Below are positions 12,909 through 23,408 of a stretch of 64,000 bases of DNA, one piece after another. The notes below the pieces were generated by a model that saw only the letters and a list, made by a program, of their open reading frames with translations, had not been told where the DNA came from and did not search any database. This DNA is from Datnioides undecimradiatus. Taxonomy: Eukaryota > Chordata > Actinopteri > Lobotiformes > Datnioididae. Position 1 is the first letter of the stretch; each line of letters begins with the position of its first letter. Location: contig WARS01000030.1 in assembly GCA_008933995.1 (NCBI GenBank), forward strand, positions 6,989,304 through 7,053,303. The letters are read 5' to 3'. Position numbers and translations under genes: made by a program.

Positions 12909-13166
12909 CGGTCTTGTCAGAGTTACACAGTAAAGTTTCCTTCTCAGCTCTGAGTCCTGGACTTGGCCCATGTTTCATCCACGTTGCTATGGTGAACTGG
13001 TCTGTCAGGTTTTGGGGCACCACGTGATCTGGAACATTTGCAGCCTGGCGTCCGTCGAATCTGTAGATGAGGTCGCTGTCTCGGGCGCTGTCAGTCAGCA
13101 GAGAAGCTGTCCAGTTTGTGGAGGGGCTGGGGGCAGGTAGGAGGTCAGTGCTGCCTGATGCTGCAC
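12909..13166 (-). CDS. clstn2: clstn2 exon 8 (LNS domain, central part)
   Basis: The 258-bp exon, the longest here, encodes (G)AASGSTDLLPAPSPSTNWT, ASLLTDSARDSDLIYRFDGR, QAANVPDHVVPQNLTDQFTI and ATWMKHGPSPGLRAEKETLL, ending CNSDKT(E). The DLLP(A/S)PS motif with NWT, the VPQNLTDQF block and WMKHGPSPG are LNS-domain signatures. NLTDQF and GPSPGLRAEKE favour CLSTN2 over CLSTN1 and CLSTN3. Two N-glycosylation sequons are visible, NWT and NLT. The acceptor is CACATCCAG before GTGCAGC and the donor is AAGACCG followed by GTGAGGAAAC. Both introns are phase 1, so it is symmetric. Reading on past the donor gives a stop after about 15 codons, so the donor is needed. Confidence 0.98.
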
Positions 13167-13973
13167 CTGGATGTGCCAATCAGAAGAGACGATGCTGTCA
13201 AGGCGGCTGAACAGAGAATCAACATGGAGAGAAATAGCTTCTCCAGGACTTTCTTTATCTCTGGGGATTTTTCTGCATCTATCAGCTCATGACCTAATAC
13301 TGTTTATGCATGTCACAAGTGTTACTCTGTGAACCAGTCACCGTTTAGAAAGAGCTAATAGTTTCTAATCTGTAATAATAATAATCTGCAATATTACAGT
13401 AATGCTTGTTTCTCATTACTACAGTAACTAACAAACATGAAAAGTATTTAAAAAATTATACAACAATTTCAATTCATGTTTCATGTCATCAGTTGACATG
13501 CAGTTTCATGTCATCAGTTTAAAAAGCAGTGAGGTAAAAAATGTTGAAAATGATCATTGCACACAACATAAAATCTTTTACAGACCATTACAAATTCAGC
13601 TATAAACCCAATGTGTGCTTTACTCATACTGTATACTGTATAATACAGTGTAAGGCATGAACACAAGTCGCAATTTGAAACAGGGTTTGGAAATTTAATT
13701 TGAAGTAAGCGTTATTTTTAAATAGTCTGCAGGATTAAAATGGCATGAAAATTGGCATATTAATAGACTGCAGAGGGTAAGATGTCAAGAGGTAATTTCT
13801 TCTTTGAATTAAATTTTTCCTTGTCTCTCATTATTATTCCAACCCTTTGCTCTCTCATAGTCCTCGACTCTGAAATAGCACCTCACTATTTCAATAAGGC
13901 ATTTCAATCCATCATGATTTTCTTCTCTCTTCATTTCTACTTAAACTACTTTTTCTTTTTTCTCTCTACGTAC
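13167..13973 (-). other. clstn2: clstn2 intron 7
   Basis: 807 bp, phase 1, GTACGT donor and CCAG acceptor. It contains a small tandem duplication of period 25 (13479-13520) and AT-rich sequence; nothing else is identifiable. Confidence 0.9.
13479..13520. repeat. short tandem duplication, period 25
   Basis: GTTTCATGTCATCAGTT occurs at 13479 and again at 13504, separated by GACATGCA. One full and one partial unit. Confidence 0.9.
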
Positions 13974-14159
13974 CGCAGAGTTTTTGAAGAGACTTCTCAG
14001 AGTATGTTTCCCGGTCGCAGCCCTTCCCAATGTGATTGGTCTGCAGCTCTACCATGGCCTTCACGCCAGACAGGGGCCCGCCACATGTTTCCAAGTGCAT
14101 CTTGGGAAACAGCTGCCTGCTTCCAGTCCCTGGCTCGTAGTCCACCCGCTTGTTCCAAC
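13974..14159 (-). CDS. clstn2: clstn2 exon 7 (start of LNS domain)
   Basis: This 186-bp exon encodes (G)WNKRVDYEPGTGSRQLFP, KMHLETCGGPLSGVKAMVEL, QTNHIGKGCDRETYSEKSLQ and KLC(G). It matches the calsyntenin region from the GW(N/T)KR(I/V)(E/D)Y motif through HLETC and GKGCDR(E/D)(T/N)YSEKSL, the N-terminal part of the LNS/laminin-G-like domain that follows the cadherin repeats. The acceptor, GTCCCTTAAAG before GTTGG, has a short and purine-interrupted pyrimidine tract and is the weakest-looking in the window. The donor GCG followed by GTACGTAG is good. Both introns are phase 1, so the exon is symmetric (62 codons). Intron 7 downstream is only 807 bp. Confidence 0.97.
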
Positions 14160-17100
14160 CTTTAAGGGACAAAGTTATCTGTCTGGAGTAAGTTTTAAAT
14201 TCTAGTAAATACTACATTATGTTGTTGTCCCTTTATGTGAAGCAATAATTGGCCCGTATCACTCTCAGCTCTCAGATATCACATAGTTCTATGTAATGAT
14301 GGTGGATGGTGAGATGGTTTTGGTCTGTCTTTGATATCTCACTGTGAGTTTAAATCTAGGAAAAGGTTTAGGATTAGCCGCATATTTTACGATGAGTTCT
14401 GGGAGGTTTTAAAACTGAGAAGTTAAAGAAATCTGTTGAAGAACAATATTATCCCAATTGAACACTTCACCATAGTCTCACACACATCTAGTATATTTAT
14501 TTCTTTGACTACTCATTCCTTGTAGGGCTCATGTAGCTCTTGTTGGTAATCTTCACCAGAGCAGCCCACAGAAATAAAGTTTCGTGTTCTCCCGTAGGTG
14601 GTTTCATAATGAGCATGTGGGTCTTGAAAGAATGGCAGGCAACAACACAGGCTGGCAGCTTCAGAGCTTGGAGTTTTCTCTGTGATATCTTGCCCTGTGT
14701 CAAGTCAAAAGGAGACTGAAGGGGCCCAGTAACATGACAGGCCTGGGAGAAAGGGGTGCTGACCTCCTTGTAACTGTCAGTCCTGTTGCCACGTGTTATA
14801 TTTTCATCACCTATGTGTTATAACGATCCTCAGTGTACGACAATCTCTGAATTGTGGTGGTGAAAAGAATTCACAGACATGACTGTGTACAGAAACGTGT
14901 GTGAACTTACCCCTGTTTGTGTGGCTACGTGTGTGTGTGTGTTTGTGTTGAATGTGTAGGTGGACACCTGGCAGCTTTTGCCATGCCTACAGAATATCAA
15001 GTCTCCTGAGACATCACAATGAGCGAAACAGACTGTGATCAGGTAGGAGTGTGGAGGAGTGAGAGGTGAGGTGGAGCACAACGTATTTAGCCTCTATTTA
15101 TGCCAAAGGGGCTTTCTTCAGAAAGAAGCTGCAGCAGCACTGCTGACCTTTATACACAGATGATAAATGAGGTTACATGGACAAACGACTTGATGTTTGA
15201 ATGCATTGTTGCATTATGTTTTATTCATGGACTTTCAGCCACTACGAGTTAATAGCAGGATTATGCTGCGCAGCCTTCTATGAGACAAATTACGAATAAT
15301 CATGCAACATTGATGAGGACGTTAGAGAGGTATGATAGCTGATGATAGATGTTTTGTGTGAGAGTCAAATGCAGTGTTTCTGTAATGCTGTGTGCCCATC
15401 TGGATCCTCAAAAAAAATGTTTTCTGTGTCCAAGTAGAAGTTCCAGCTGGTGTTTTATTGTCATTTTGTTGGTTTTACGATGTGTAAATCACTTTATTTT
15501 AAACAAAAAAATAGTAAACATCCTTTCTAATGAATTCTTTCTTCATTTAGGCTTACTATGCTAAAATTACTGGTCCCTCAAGCTCTTCTGCACATGACAT
15601 TTACATAAAGTTCGAATGCCATTTCAGACTTTCTCAGCACTGTACTGACTTTTTTTCCCCTGCGCCTCCACCCCTCAGTGATATGCACTGACATTTCCGT
15701 CAGTGAGACTCTTTAAATCCTAAACAACTGGCATTCACATCATTTTCAGTATGTGCTCTCTTTGCACTTCTCTAAAAATTTTAGCTTGGTCACTTGTGAG
15801 CTAAAAAAAGCAGGTTTCTTTAGCATAGCAGTAAAACCATCTTATCAACCCATTAAGAACACTTATATCATGGCAATGGAAAATACTTTTCTTGGTTCCA
15901 AAATGGATGCAACAACTCTGAGGAATGTTGTGATGAAAGTGCAGTTCATTCACTTTTTAATATTTAAAATTAATGGATTATCTGAATGCAAAACAGTGTT
16001 TCTGTCAGACATTATTGTTAACAAATCTTGCTTCTCTGTAACATCTCTTGTCACACTTGGACTGCTCTCCTCAGTGCTGGATTAAGTTGTATTTCTGGCA
16101 GAGTTCATTCTCAGGAGTTAAAACGAACCAAAACCGAAACGTCTGCTGTTAGAGTTTGGCATCTCTGTCTGACATAAAGACTTTAGACATCCCCTCCACA
16201 TGGTTTCAGCGGATGTAGAAATTAGCAAAGAGCAGACTGGTTCATAAAAAGTTTTGTTTCATGCATGGCATTGAGCTTTATAAGAATCAGATGGTAATAA
16301 ATAAACTGTTAAAGGGGTCTGGTGATGGATTTAAAGCTATGGTGTGTAAATTTACATATAAATGAACATCTGTCACTTTACAGTGAAGTAAGTTCACACA
16401 ATGCTGATTAAGCCTTTAACCACCAGATAAATCTCTGCACTTCACTATATACTTTTTAAATCTGCAGTGACTTTCTTGTGCTGGTGCAGCAGGTAGTGAT
16501 GCTTGGCAGCAGTTTGTGGGTTTTTACTAACACACACTACACTGTGATATTGTATACAGGTACTACGGAAAATTAGAATATCGTGTAAAAGTTGTTTTAT
16601 TCAGGCAATCCAACATAAAAGGTGAAACCAATACATTTTTTAGATTCAGTACATGCAAAGTGAGATATCTCAAGCATTTTGTGTTGTAATTTTGCTGATT
16701 ATGATTATGATTTCAAGCAATATTCTAATTTTCTGAGTTTTTGAATTTGAGGTTTTCTGAAGCTGCAAGTCCTAATCAGCAAAATCAAAACAAATGAAAG
16801 CTTGAAATATATTGATTCGCATACTATTTGTCTATATAATATGTACATTTCACCTTTAAAGCTGAGTTACAGAAATGCATGCACTTTTTCAGGATATTCT
16901 AATTTTCCGAGTAGTACCTGTATATCCTGTTCAGGACAAATATCATCGCCCAGATCTGTGATTTTTTTTAAGCCTGTTGGAATAGCCATCAGCTCTCTCC
17001 TTCACTGCAACTTTGTTTCTCTCTTCCCTCCCTTGAGTTGCCTGTTCATTCGGTCTCTGCCTTTATCTCGTTCTTCCTCCTTCTCCCCTCTTGCCTCTTA

Positions 17101-17534
17101 TCTTTCCTCTGTCTTCCTCCTCCATTCCTGTGTGAGCTTGACTCCTGAGATGCTGTCAGTGCTGACAGGTGAAGCAGCAGGGGAGACGGGCTGACTCGAA
17201 TGCCAAGCTGCTAGCATGTTAAAGGCAAAAAAAACCAAAAAAACCCTGCACACTCCAGTCAACTTTCCCTCTGGAGGTTTTTGTCAGGTCTTCTGATTTC
17301 CTCGAGAGACGTTCGTTCTAAAATGAGACAGAATTCCCTCGAGGGAAAGTATATGCTCAGAAACTGCAGTGAACGGCCTGCTCCAAATTTGATATTGCTT
17401 TACGTTTAAGTAAGTTTAAACAATATATCAGCGCATTTTATATTAGCATAGTAATAAGTCAATTTCTGTCAATTATTGCAAGGTAAATGATGCTGTTTTG
17501 AAAGTATTTCAGCGTCTATTTCTTCATCTCTGAC
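14160..17534 (-). other. clstn2: clstn2 intron 6
   Basis: 3,375 bp, phase 1. It carries a fold-back Tc1/mariner-type MITE (16555-16922), a plus-strand pyrimidine-rich stretch at about 17010-17130 and a short GT run near 14932. A 64-codon minus-strand ORF at 14509-14703 has no recognisable similarity and no splice logic. Confidence 0.9.
16555..16922. mobile_element. fold-back MITE, Tc1/mariner type
   Basis: The left end TACAGGTACTACGGAAAATT is mirrored at the right end (reverse complement TACAGGTACTACTCGGAAAA), with a 2-bp difference. Both ends are flanked by TA (16553-16554 and 16923-16924), the Tc1/mariner target duplication. Similarity between arms continues inward for about 150 bp, including AAAGGTGAAA and ATTTTGCTGATTA, so almost the whole 368 bp can fold back. 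A third copy of the terminal sequence lies inside at 16720-16738. There is no transposase. Confidence 0.88.
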
Positions 17535-17684
17535 CTTGCCATCCAGGTTTGCAGACAGGCTTGACATCAATATGCACAGCCACATCCTCCTTTGCTCTCT
17601 TCTGACCACAGTCAAAGGCCGTCACCATGATCTTATAGCTCTGCTGCTTGTCGTAGCTCAGCCGCTCTGTGTTTCTGATGTTAC
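17535..17684 (-). CDS. clstn2: clstn2 exon 6 (cadherin repeat 2, second half)
   Basis: The 150-bp exon encodes (G)NIRNTERLSYDKQQSYKIM, VTAFDCGQKRAKEDVAVHID and VKPVCKPGWQ(G). This finishes cadherin repeat 2 (NIRNTE, VTAFDCG) and crosses into the calsyntenin VKPxCKPGWQ hinge that precedes the LNS domain. The acceptor is TTTCCTTTAG before GTAACATC; the donor is TGGCAAG followed by GTCAGAGATG, a less usual +3 C. Both introns are phase 1, so the exon is symmetric (50 codons). Introns of 4.2 kb upstream and 3.4 kb downstream flank it. The frame joins both neighbours without a stop. Glutamine-rich DKQQSY is close to the CLSTN2 form DKQHQY as I recall it. Confidence 0.97.
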
Positions 17685-20600
17685 CTAAAGGAAACAAAAA
17701 CAAAGAGGAAATATAATTATGATCATTTTTTGATAAATAAAAAAAATGTTATGCTTATTTGAAAACAATAATAAAACAAAAAACACTTTCCACTGAGTAA
17801 TAATTGAAACTGGCTTAGAAAAACAACTTGAAAACAAAAATAACTCTTTGTGCTTAGTGAAGCCTTTTACTGGAAGCTCAGGGTCCAATAACCTTGTATT
17901 GCATTTGAATATCTAAGCCTCTTTGTAAACAGTCAATGTAAAATAGCACTGATGGATTATCTTCACTTGTCACCAGGGTAACCAGTGTAACAGTGCGAGA
18001 TAAGGGAGATGCTACAGGCCTGTGGATTTTCATAAACATGCCTTTGGTGGAGCCAACAGATAAGATGATATACTTTTGTTTACTGTAATGTATGAACTTT
18101 CACGGATAAAGTGCTGTTTGAACAAATGTGCCTTTACGGTGTTGAGTATTCTTGACCAGTTTATCACTGGCCAATTTCTTTTTGATTGGTTTTATGTATG
18201 TGAATTACTTTTTTATATATGGGAGTATAACTATGAGTTCTACTATGAGTTAACAAACTGCACCTAAAAAGACAAAGAATTTTACTTGCGTATGATTTTT
18301 TTATATTCTTTATTTATATTTATTTTCTCAAAATCTCTCTGTTCTGCTGTGGCTTGTGTCTGTTCTATCTCCTATATATGTTTTATCTAAAGGCTGTGGT
18401 ATTTTAAAATGTTTTATCTGGACATGATTAGTAGCACACAGTGATAGACAAAAGACAACTTTTCAACTAAATGATACTGATACTAACACCACAGGGGCAA
18501 ACACAACCAGATCACTTTCCATTTTCCAAAACCAACGACACACGGCATGCTACATTCATTTTGCAGTTTTCAGTGAAAAAAACATCGTGACCACCAATGT
18601 TTCAGTATGCAGATACATTTAAAAAAGCTAATAAAAAGCTAAATCTCTGGCAGACGATAGCTATTGGGTTCCAAAATTGCATTTCAGCCAAAGCACTCTG
18701 CCTCTTTTGCTCTCTGCAGGGACTGATTGGTCATCGCTGCTCAGGCTGCGAACTGAAACTAGAATGCTGCATACTGCTTTCATATGCAGATGTCTGTTTA
18801 TAGAGATTAACTCATCGGCAGCCATCAAGCTTATGGGTGCATATTTGTTAGACAACACACGCCGCCAATCACTTGCAGAACCACAGACAGAGAGACTGTG
18901 GGGAATTTCATTGACCACTCGACATTTTATAAATCCTGATTCAAGAAGCTTTTAGTAACAAGCTCTAACTGTTTTTCAAGTGTAAAATAAAAAAAACTCT
19001 TTGTACCATTAACACTTTCTATAGTAGTGCAATATTTCATGTCTCTCGTTTTGATGTTCTTGCTCTTTGTTGTACTTGACTACTGCATGTTCTATGGTGG
19101 TAAATGTTGATGGAGGATGGATTTATATGGAGGTTAATTTTTATTCTGTGTTAAGATGTATGAGGTCTGGCCAGAGAGGTTTGGGTTTGGGCTGTACATG
19201 TCAAAGATCAGCAAACCAGAAAAAAAACAGCCGTAAAATCTTTTCCAGTTGATCATTAAACTCGTTATTTATACGTGAGACTTCAATGCAGACGCTCCTC
19301 ACGATAAACAACAGACTTCAAAACAACGCCACATTCTTATTTTGTCATTTTGCATCAGTCATTGCCATCACAGTCTGTCTCCGGACCTGCGAGGACAACT
19401 GAAGCTATTTTTGTTCTTTGCATCCAAAGGCCTGGCTGTATGAAAGGCTGTCACTTTGATTGCTGTTGGAGAGAAGAGGAAAGAGAAAAGAAGAAAAGAA
19501 AGAAAAAAGAGAGGAGACTCAACAAGAGGAGGTGTAGGGAGCACATGAGGAATCAGTTCAGAGCACAGCAGTACAGAAAAGAAAAGAGCCAAGCTTGAAA
19601 TGTTAGAGGAAGAGAGGTGAGGAGGTCAGAGTCAGACAGTTCCTACAGAAGTCTCCTACAGTGACTGTTTGATCCACAGCTGGGGCTTACACTAACATTT
19701 AAGGTTCTGGATATCAACAGTCTGCCACTTCTTTAACAACCAGTGAGGTGATAAATCAATTTGCCAAGACATTTTACTCATGAAGCTCAGTTAAGTTCAG
19801 GAAGCTCTTAACCAGACACTCACGTTATGAAAAGGTAAAACAGAGCGTTAATTTGGAGGAAGATCTGTAAATTAAGTCTGTCTGACAATCAATAGATTTT
19901 ATTCCAGAAATATATATGTGGAAAATATGCAAAGTATGTGTGAAAATTAATCACTAACTAAAAATCCAGCAGCCTTCGCACGAATGTCAGCAATGAAGAA
20001 GAATAAAAAGCTAAATCATTTTATTTTTATCAACACAAATCAGTCCTGCTTGCAGAGGAGAATGTATACAGACCTTTCACCTACCGAGTTCATACTGTAA
20101 GTAATTAAATCATAGCAAAGCGGTGTCATACCAGAGCTTAATTAGACTGTAGCAACTGTCCAAACAACCACATCTAAACCATGTTTGATCAGTTTTCTCT
20201 CTGATTATAAGTTAAGCGGTCCTGTTTCCACCAACGAGAAGACTTAGTGTCATATATTAGAATGGCAAACTAAAGTAGTGTCTCAGAATTCATTTATTCG
20301 CTCTTCCCTGTCTGTTTTAAAATGCTCAATTCATCTCATATCTGGAATTATAGACACGTACAGCAGTGAAGCCCATTCCTTCACAGCATTACCTCCTTCT
20401 AAAAAGAACTTCCTCCAAAACAATATTACTGTGCCTGGAAGGGGATCAAATCAAAACTAATGTAAAATATAGTGAGCAAAAGACCCAGGGGTTAGACTCA
20501 AAAAGCAGGGAGACAAAATAATAAATATGGACCTGAAATATAGAGAGAGATACAGTAAAGAAAGACTTGTGTGCCTCTGACTCATCCATTGTAGAACTTC

Positions 20601-21889
20601 ACACACACATACATACACAAAGCCCTCCAGTCGCCCCTCAGTTTGGATTACGCTGCACTCAGATCAGCACAGCATGGATGTGGAAGCTCAGGGAGAAGAC
20701 AGCGCAATCCCAGGGCTGAAATTTTATATAGGCAGATACGCTCAGAATAGCTCTCAATCAGAAATAAAATACTCTGCACTCGAGAACGACTTGAGTTGTA
20801 AAGACCCAAATGAACAAAAGAACAAAATTTAAAAATAAAAATAAGAAGAGAAGGCTGTCAGAGGAAGATGGATTTTCGTCAAGTCCTTTTTGAGCTATGC
20901 ACTGATGAAAAGTTTACTTTCCAGACTACAACATTATTGCAATAAAAAGAGGACTCAGCCACAGTTGTCTGCTTGTGTTTTCCTTTACATTTTTCTACAA
21001 GCGTATTCACAGTAATGCGTTTGGTGTACATCCATAAAAAGATTACTTGTGCAGAGCCCACTGTGCATACAGACCAAAAACAGAGCTTTAAAGCAGTTTA
21101 TGGATAAACAAAATCTTTAATCCTCCACCACTTACAAACAAGCAAATGCAACTTTATTGTTTTAAAATTATCTTTGAATTGTTTTATTACACAACGCTGG
21201 CTTTTGTTCACTTTCTGCTCTGTGATTCTCAAGGTTCAGTCGGGCTGAGCTGGCTCTCTCATGTCTATCTTTAGTTTAGAGACTTGTTCATGTTCATACG
21301 AGGTTCAGCCGCTTGAGATCATAGAAAGAACATATGCAGATTTAGTCAAAGAATGGATTTTAGCTTTCATCAGGACATTCACCGTGCTGTTTGTGCTCCA
21401 GTGAGGCAAGAACAGCCCGACTACTAGTGCACTGGGAACTTAACACAAGTCTCAATTAGGTTTTAACACAAATGAAGTAAATGAGTTGTTTTCTGACAAA
21501 GTGGTTAGTTGATATCAGACCAAATCTAACTACATTTAAATGAAGTTAAATATTAGCAGAAATGCATTTAATTGTGTCTAAAATAATCAATTCAATTCAA
21601 TTAAAAGAAGGTTAAATTTAATTAAGTTTTTGGTTATGGTTGAATTTAAGGCAGAAAACATGAACAAATTTCAAACTAATGAAAACATTAATAACAAAGT
21701 ATTAAATTAGACTAAGACTTCCAGCAAAGACTCCCAGGAATGCAAACTGCCCCTCAGTGCAATCCTAGTTTCTCCCTCTCTCTCTGACACACACATCAGT
21801 CCTAATCACATCAGCAATTAGAGCCACAGCCCCATCTCTCATTCAGCTGAGCCAGTCTCGAACACACACACAAATGCATACACGCTTAC
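17685..21889 (-). other. clstn2: clstn2 intron 5
   Basis: 4,205 bp, phase 1, GTAAGC donor and TTTAG acceptor. Mostly AT-rich sequence with purine-rich runs (about 19470-19530) and a TG repeat near the donor. I see no transposon or gene I can support. Confidence 0.9.
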
Positions 21890-21986
21890 CATTGCGGTCT
21901 ATGGCAAATGGTGTCCCAGCGGTGACAATTTCATAGTTGCAGATCTGGCTGTACTGTGGTGAACAGTCTTGGTCCCAAGCCTCCAC
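21890..21986 (-). CDS. clstn2: clstn2 exon 5 (cadherin repeat 2, first half)
   Basis: A 97-bp exon reads VEAWDQDCSPQYSQICNYEI then VTAGTPFAIDRN(G). It carries the DxD calcium-binding motif of cadherin repeat 2 (D-Q-D) and two conserved cysteines (DCSP, QICNYE). The family usually has VEA followed by I or V and then DxD; this copy has tryptophan there. The acceptor is CTATTCCAG before GTGGAGG, and the donor is CGCAATG followed by GTAAGCG. The exon enters in phase 0 and leaves in phase 1, so skipping it would break the frame. A short TG repeat begins about 18 nt into the following intron on the sense strand, which may matter for donor recognition. Confidence 0.97.
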
Positions 21987-22204
21987 CTGGAATAGACAAC
22001 ATCCAGTTTCCTCCAAGTTGTTCAACAAAAGCCCTGTAGGCAGCAACACTGAGCAGACTGGAGTTACAAGTTAATTACAATGATTTTTTTCATGGCATCA
22101 TCAAACAATCTTAACATGCACGCTGTCATAAGAGTAAAACATGCATAGAAAACATTACAGAGCCTAAATAATAGTAACTTACATATAATACCACATCTAA
22201 GTAC
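21987..22204 (-). other. clstn2: clstn2 intron 4 (short)
   Basis: 218 bp between the two halves of the cadherin 1-2 region, phase 0, GTACTT donor and TTCCAG acceptor. It is the only intron here of the compact size common in teleosts; no other feature was seen. Confidence 0.93.
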
Positions 22205-22316
22205 CTGCAAAATGCTGTCATAGATCTTGCCTTCTGTTACCGATGCCTTGTAGAGTGGCTCCCGAAACACTGGGCAGAACTCATTGACGTCATCCACCTG
22301 GATGTGAACCACTGCC
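22205..22316 (-). CDS. clstn2: clstn2 exon 4 (cadherin 1-2 linker)
   Basis: The 112-bp exon encodes (K)AVVHIQVDDVNEFCPVFRE followed by PLYKASVTEGKIYDSILQ. DVNEFCP is the cadherin linker motif DxNExxP, whose Asp, Asn and Glu bind calcium between repeats 1 and 2; the remainder begins repeat 2. The acceptor is CCATTCAG before GGCAG and the donor is TTGCAG followed by GTACTTAG, phase 0. Only 218 bp separates it from exon 5, the shortest intron in the window. An unusually long pyrimidine-rich stretch in the sense strand (22317 to about 22490) precedes the acceptor. One oddity is a cysteine between F and P of the linker motif, where I recall alanine in other calsyntenins; see findings. Confidence 0.97.
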
Positions 22317-22490
22317 CTGAATGGAGGAAGGGATGAAAGACGAAGGGAGCACAGATGAAGGGAGGGAGAGCAGCAGTTAAAGAGGAAGAGAAGGATGCAA
22401 AGAAAGTGGAGTGGAAATGATTGATGTAGAGAGGGAAAAGAAAGGACATGAGGAGAGAAGAGATGGATGGAGGAAAGGAGAAAGAAGGGG
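22317..22490 (-). promoter_or_regulatory. clstn2: long pyrimidine-rich tract before exon 4
   Basis: The plus strand is purine-rich (GGAGGAAGG, GGGAGGGAG, AGAGGAAGAGAAGG, GAGGAGAGAAGAGATGG). The transcript therefore has about 170 nt of mostly pyrimidine upstream of the CCATTCAG acceptor, much longer than a usual polypyrimidine tract, and a plausible PTBP target. Confidence 0.6.
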
Positions 22491-23115
22491 AGGAAAAATC
22501 TCTTTAAATCATTAGAGATGAGAGAAATTTATTAAGACCTAAAGTGTTTCAGTCTTTGTCTTCAGAGCAGTGGTTAGCTGAAGGCAGGGCAGAGCGAGAG
22601 GAAAACAGCTCCTATGCTCCAGATTTATTTATAGATTCAGACCTGAAAAACAGAACTGAGAAGAGTTGATTAGAATGTACCAAACATGCAGGTAAGGTCC
22701 TGTTTATTCGTATTTCTTTGTGAAAGGGATTCCCATTACTAACTAATGCCCACTTAAGTTTTATTTACCAGGCTTGTCTACTGACACAGACTCATCAAAG
22801 CTCTCTAGATTGTTTTTCAAGGTTCTACGTTATCTCTCTACCTTTCCTTCAATATCTTCATCGTCTTATACAGATACAAATAAACTCATGAGCTCATCGG
22901 CTGGAAGGGGCTGCCAAGGACATAAACTAGACACTCTGATAACATTTGTGCACTAAAGTACATAAATGAAGCAATAATTCAGATGCATCATGAAGTTTTC
23001 TCCACCAATGACCTTCTCTGACAACAACTCACGGTGTATCTGAAGAAGCACATCTGGCTAATTAATGACATTAGCTTAATGAGGCCTATTTAGAATGTCA
23101 TGCAGAGATAATGTC

Positions 23116-23151
23116 TCACACACACACACACACCCACACACACACACACAC
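23116..23151. repeat. CA microsatellite
   Basis: About 18 CA units with one CCC interruption, in intron 3. Confidence 0.97.
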
Positions 23152-23354
23152 TGCTGTGCATCATTCATCATCCACTGGTGAAATTCATCACAGATCCCTG
23201 AGCTGATAAATTTCTCTTTCTTCTTCCCTTCAGTACGAAGCCGGCAGCAGCTTATTTTAGCAGCGCCTTGTCTTCGACTGAAGGACCAGAGGGTTTGATT
23301 TGCTGCTGTCCATGCCACTCCGCCTGCCTGTCAATCTCATTCATATAGCGGAGC

Positions 23355-23362
23355 CACACACG

Positions 23363-23406
<44 letters not shown>
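23355..23406. repeat. CA microsatellite, about 26 units
   Basis: Long CA array, with two CG variants at its start; in intron 3. Confidence 0.98.

Positions 23407-23408
<2 letters not shown>

Noticed and set aside
13782-14205. Plus-strand ORFs of 127 and 73 codons
   Set aside because: Shadow of clstn2 exon 7 on the opposite strand.
14509-14703. 64-codon ORF in intron 6
   Set aside because: Calsyntenin exons 6 and 7 join directly in frame without it, and it resembles nothing I know.
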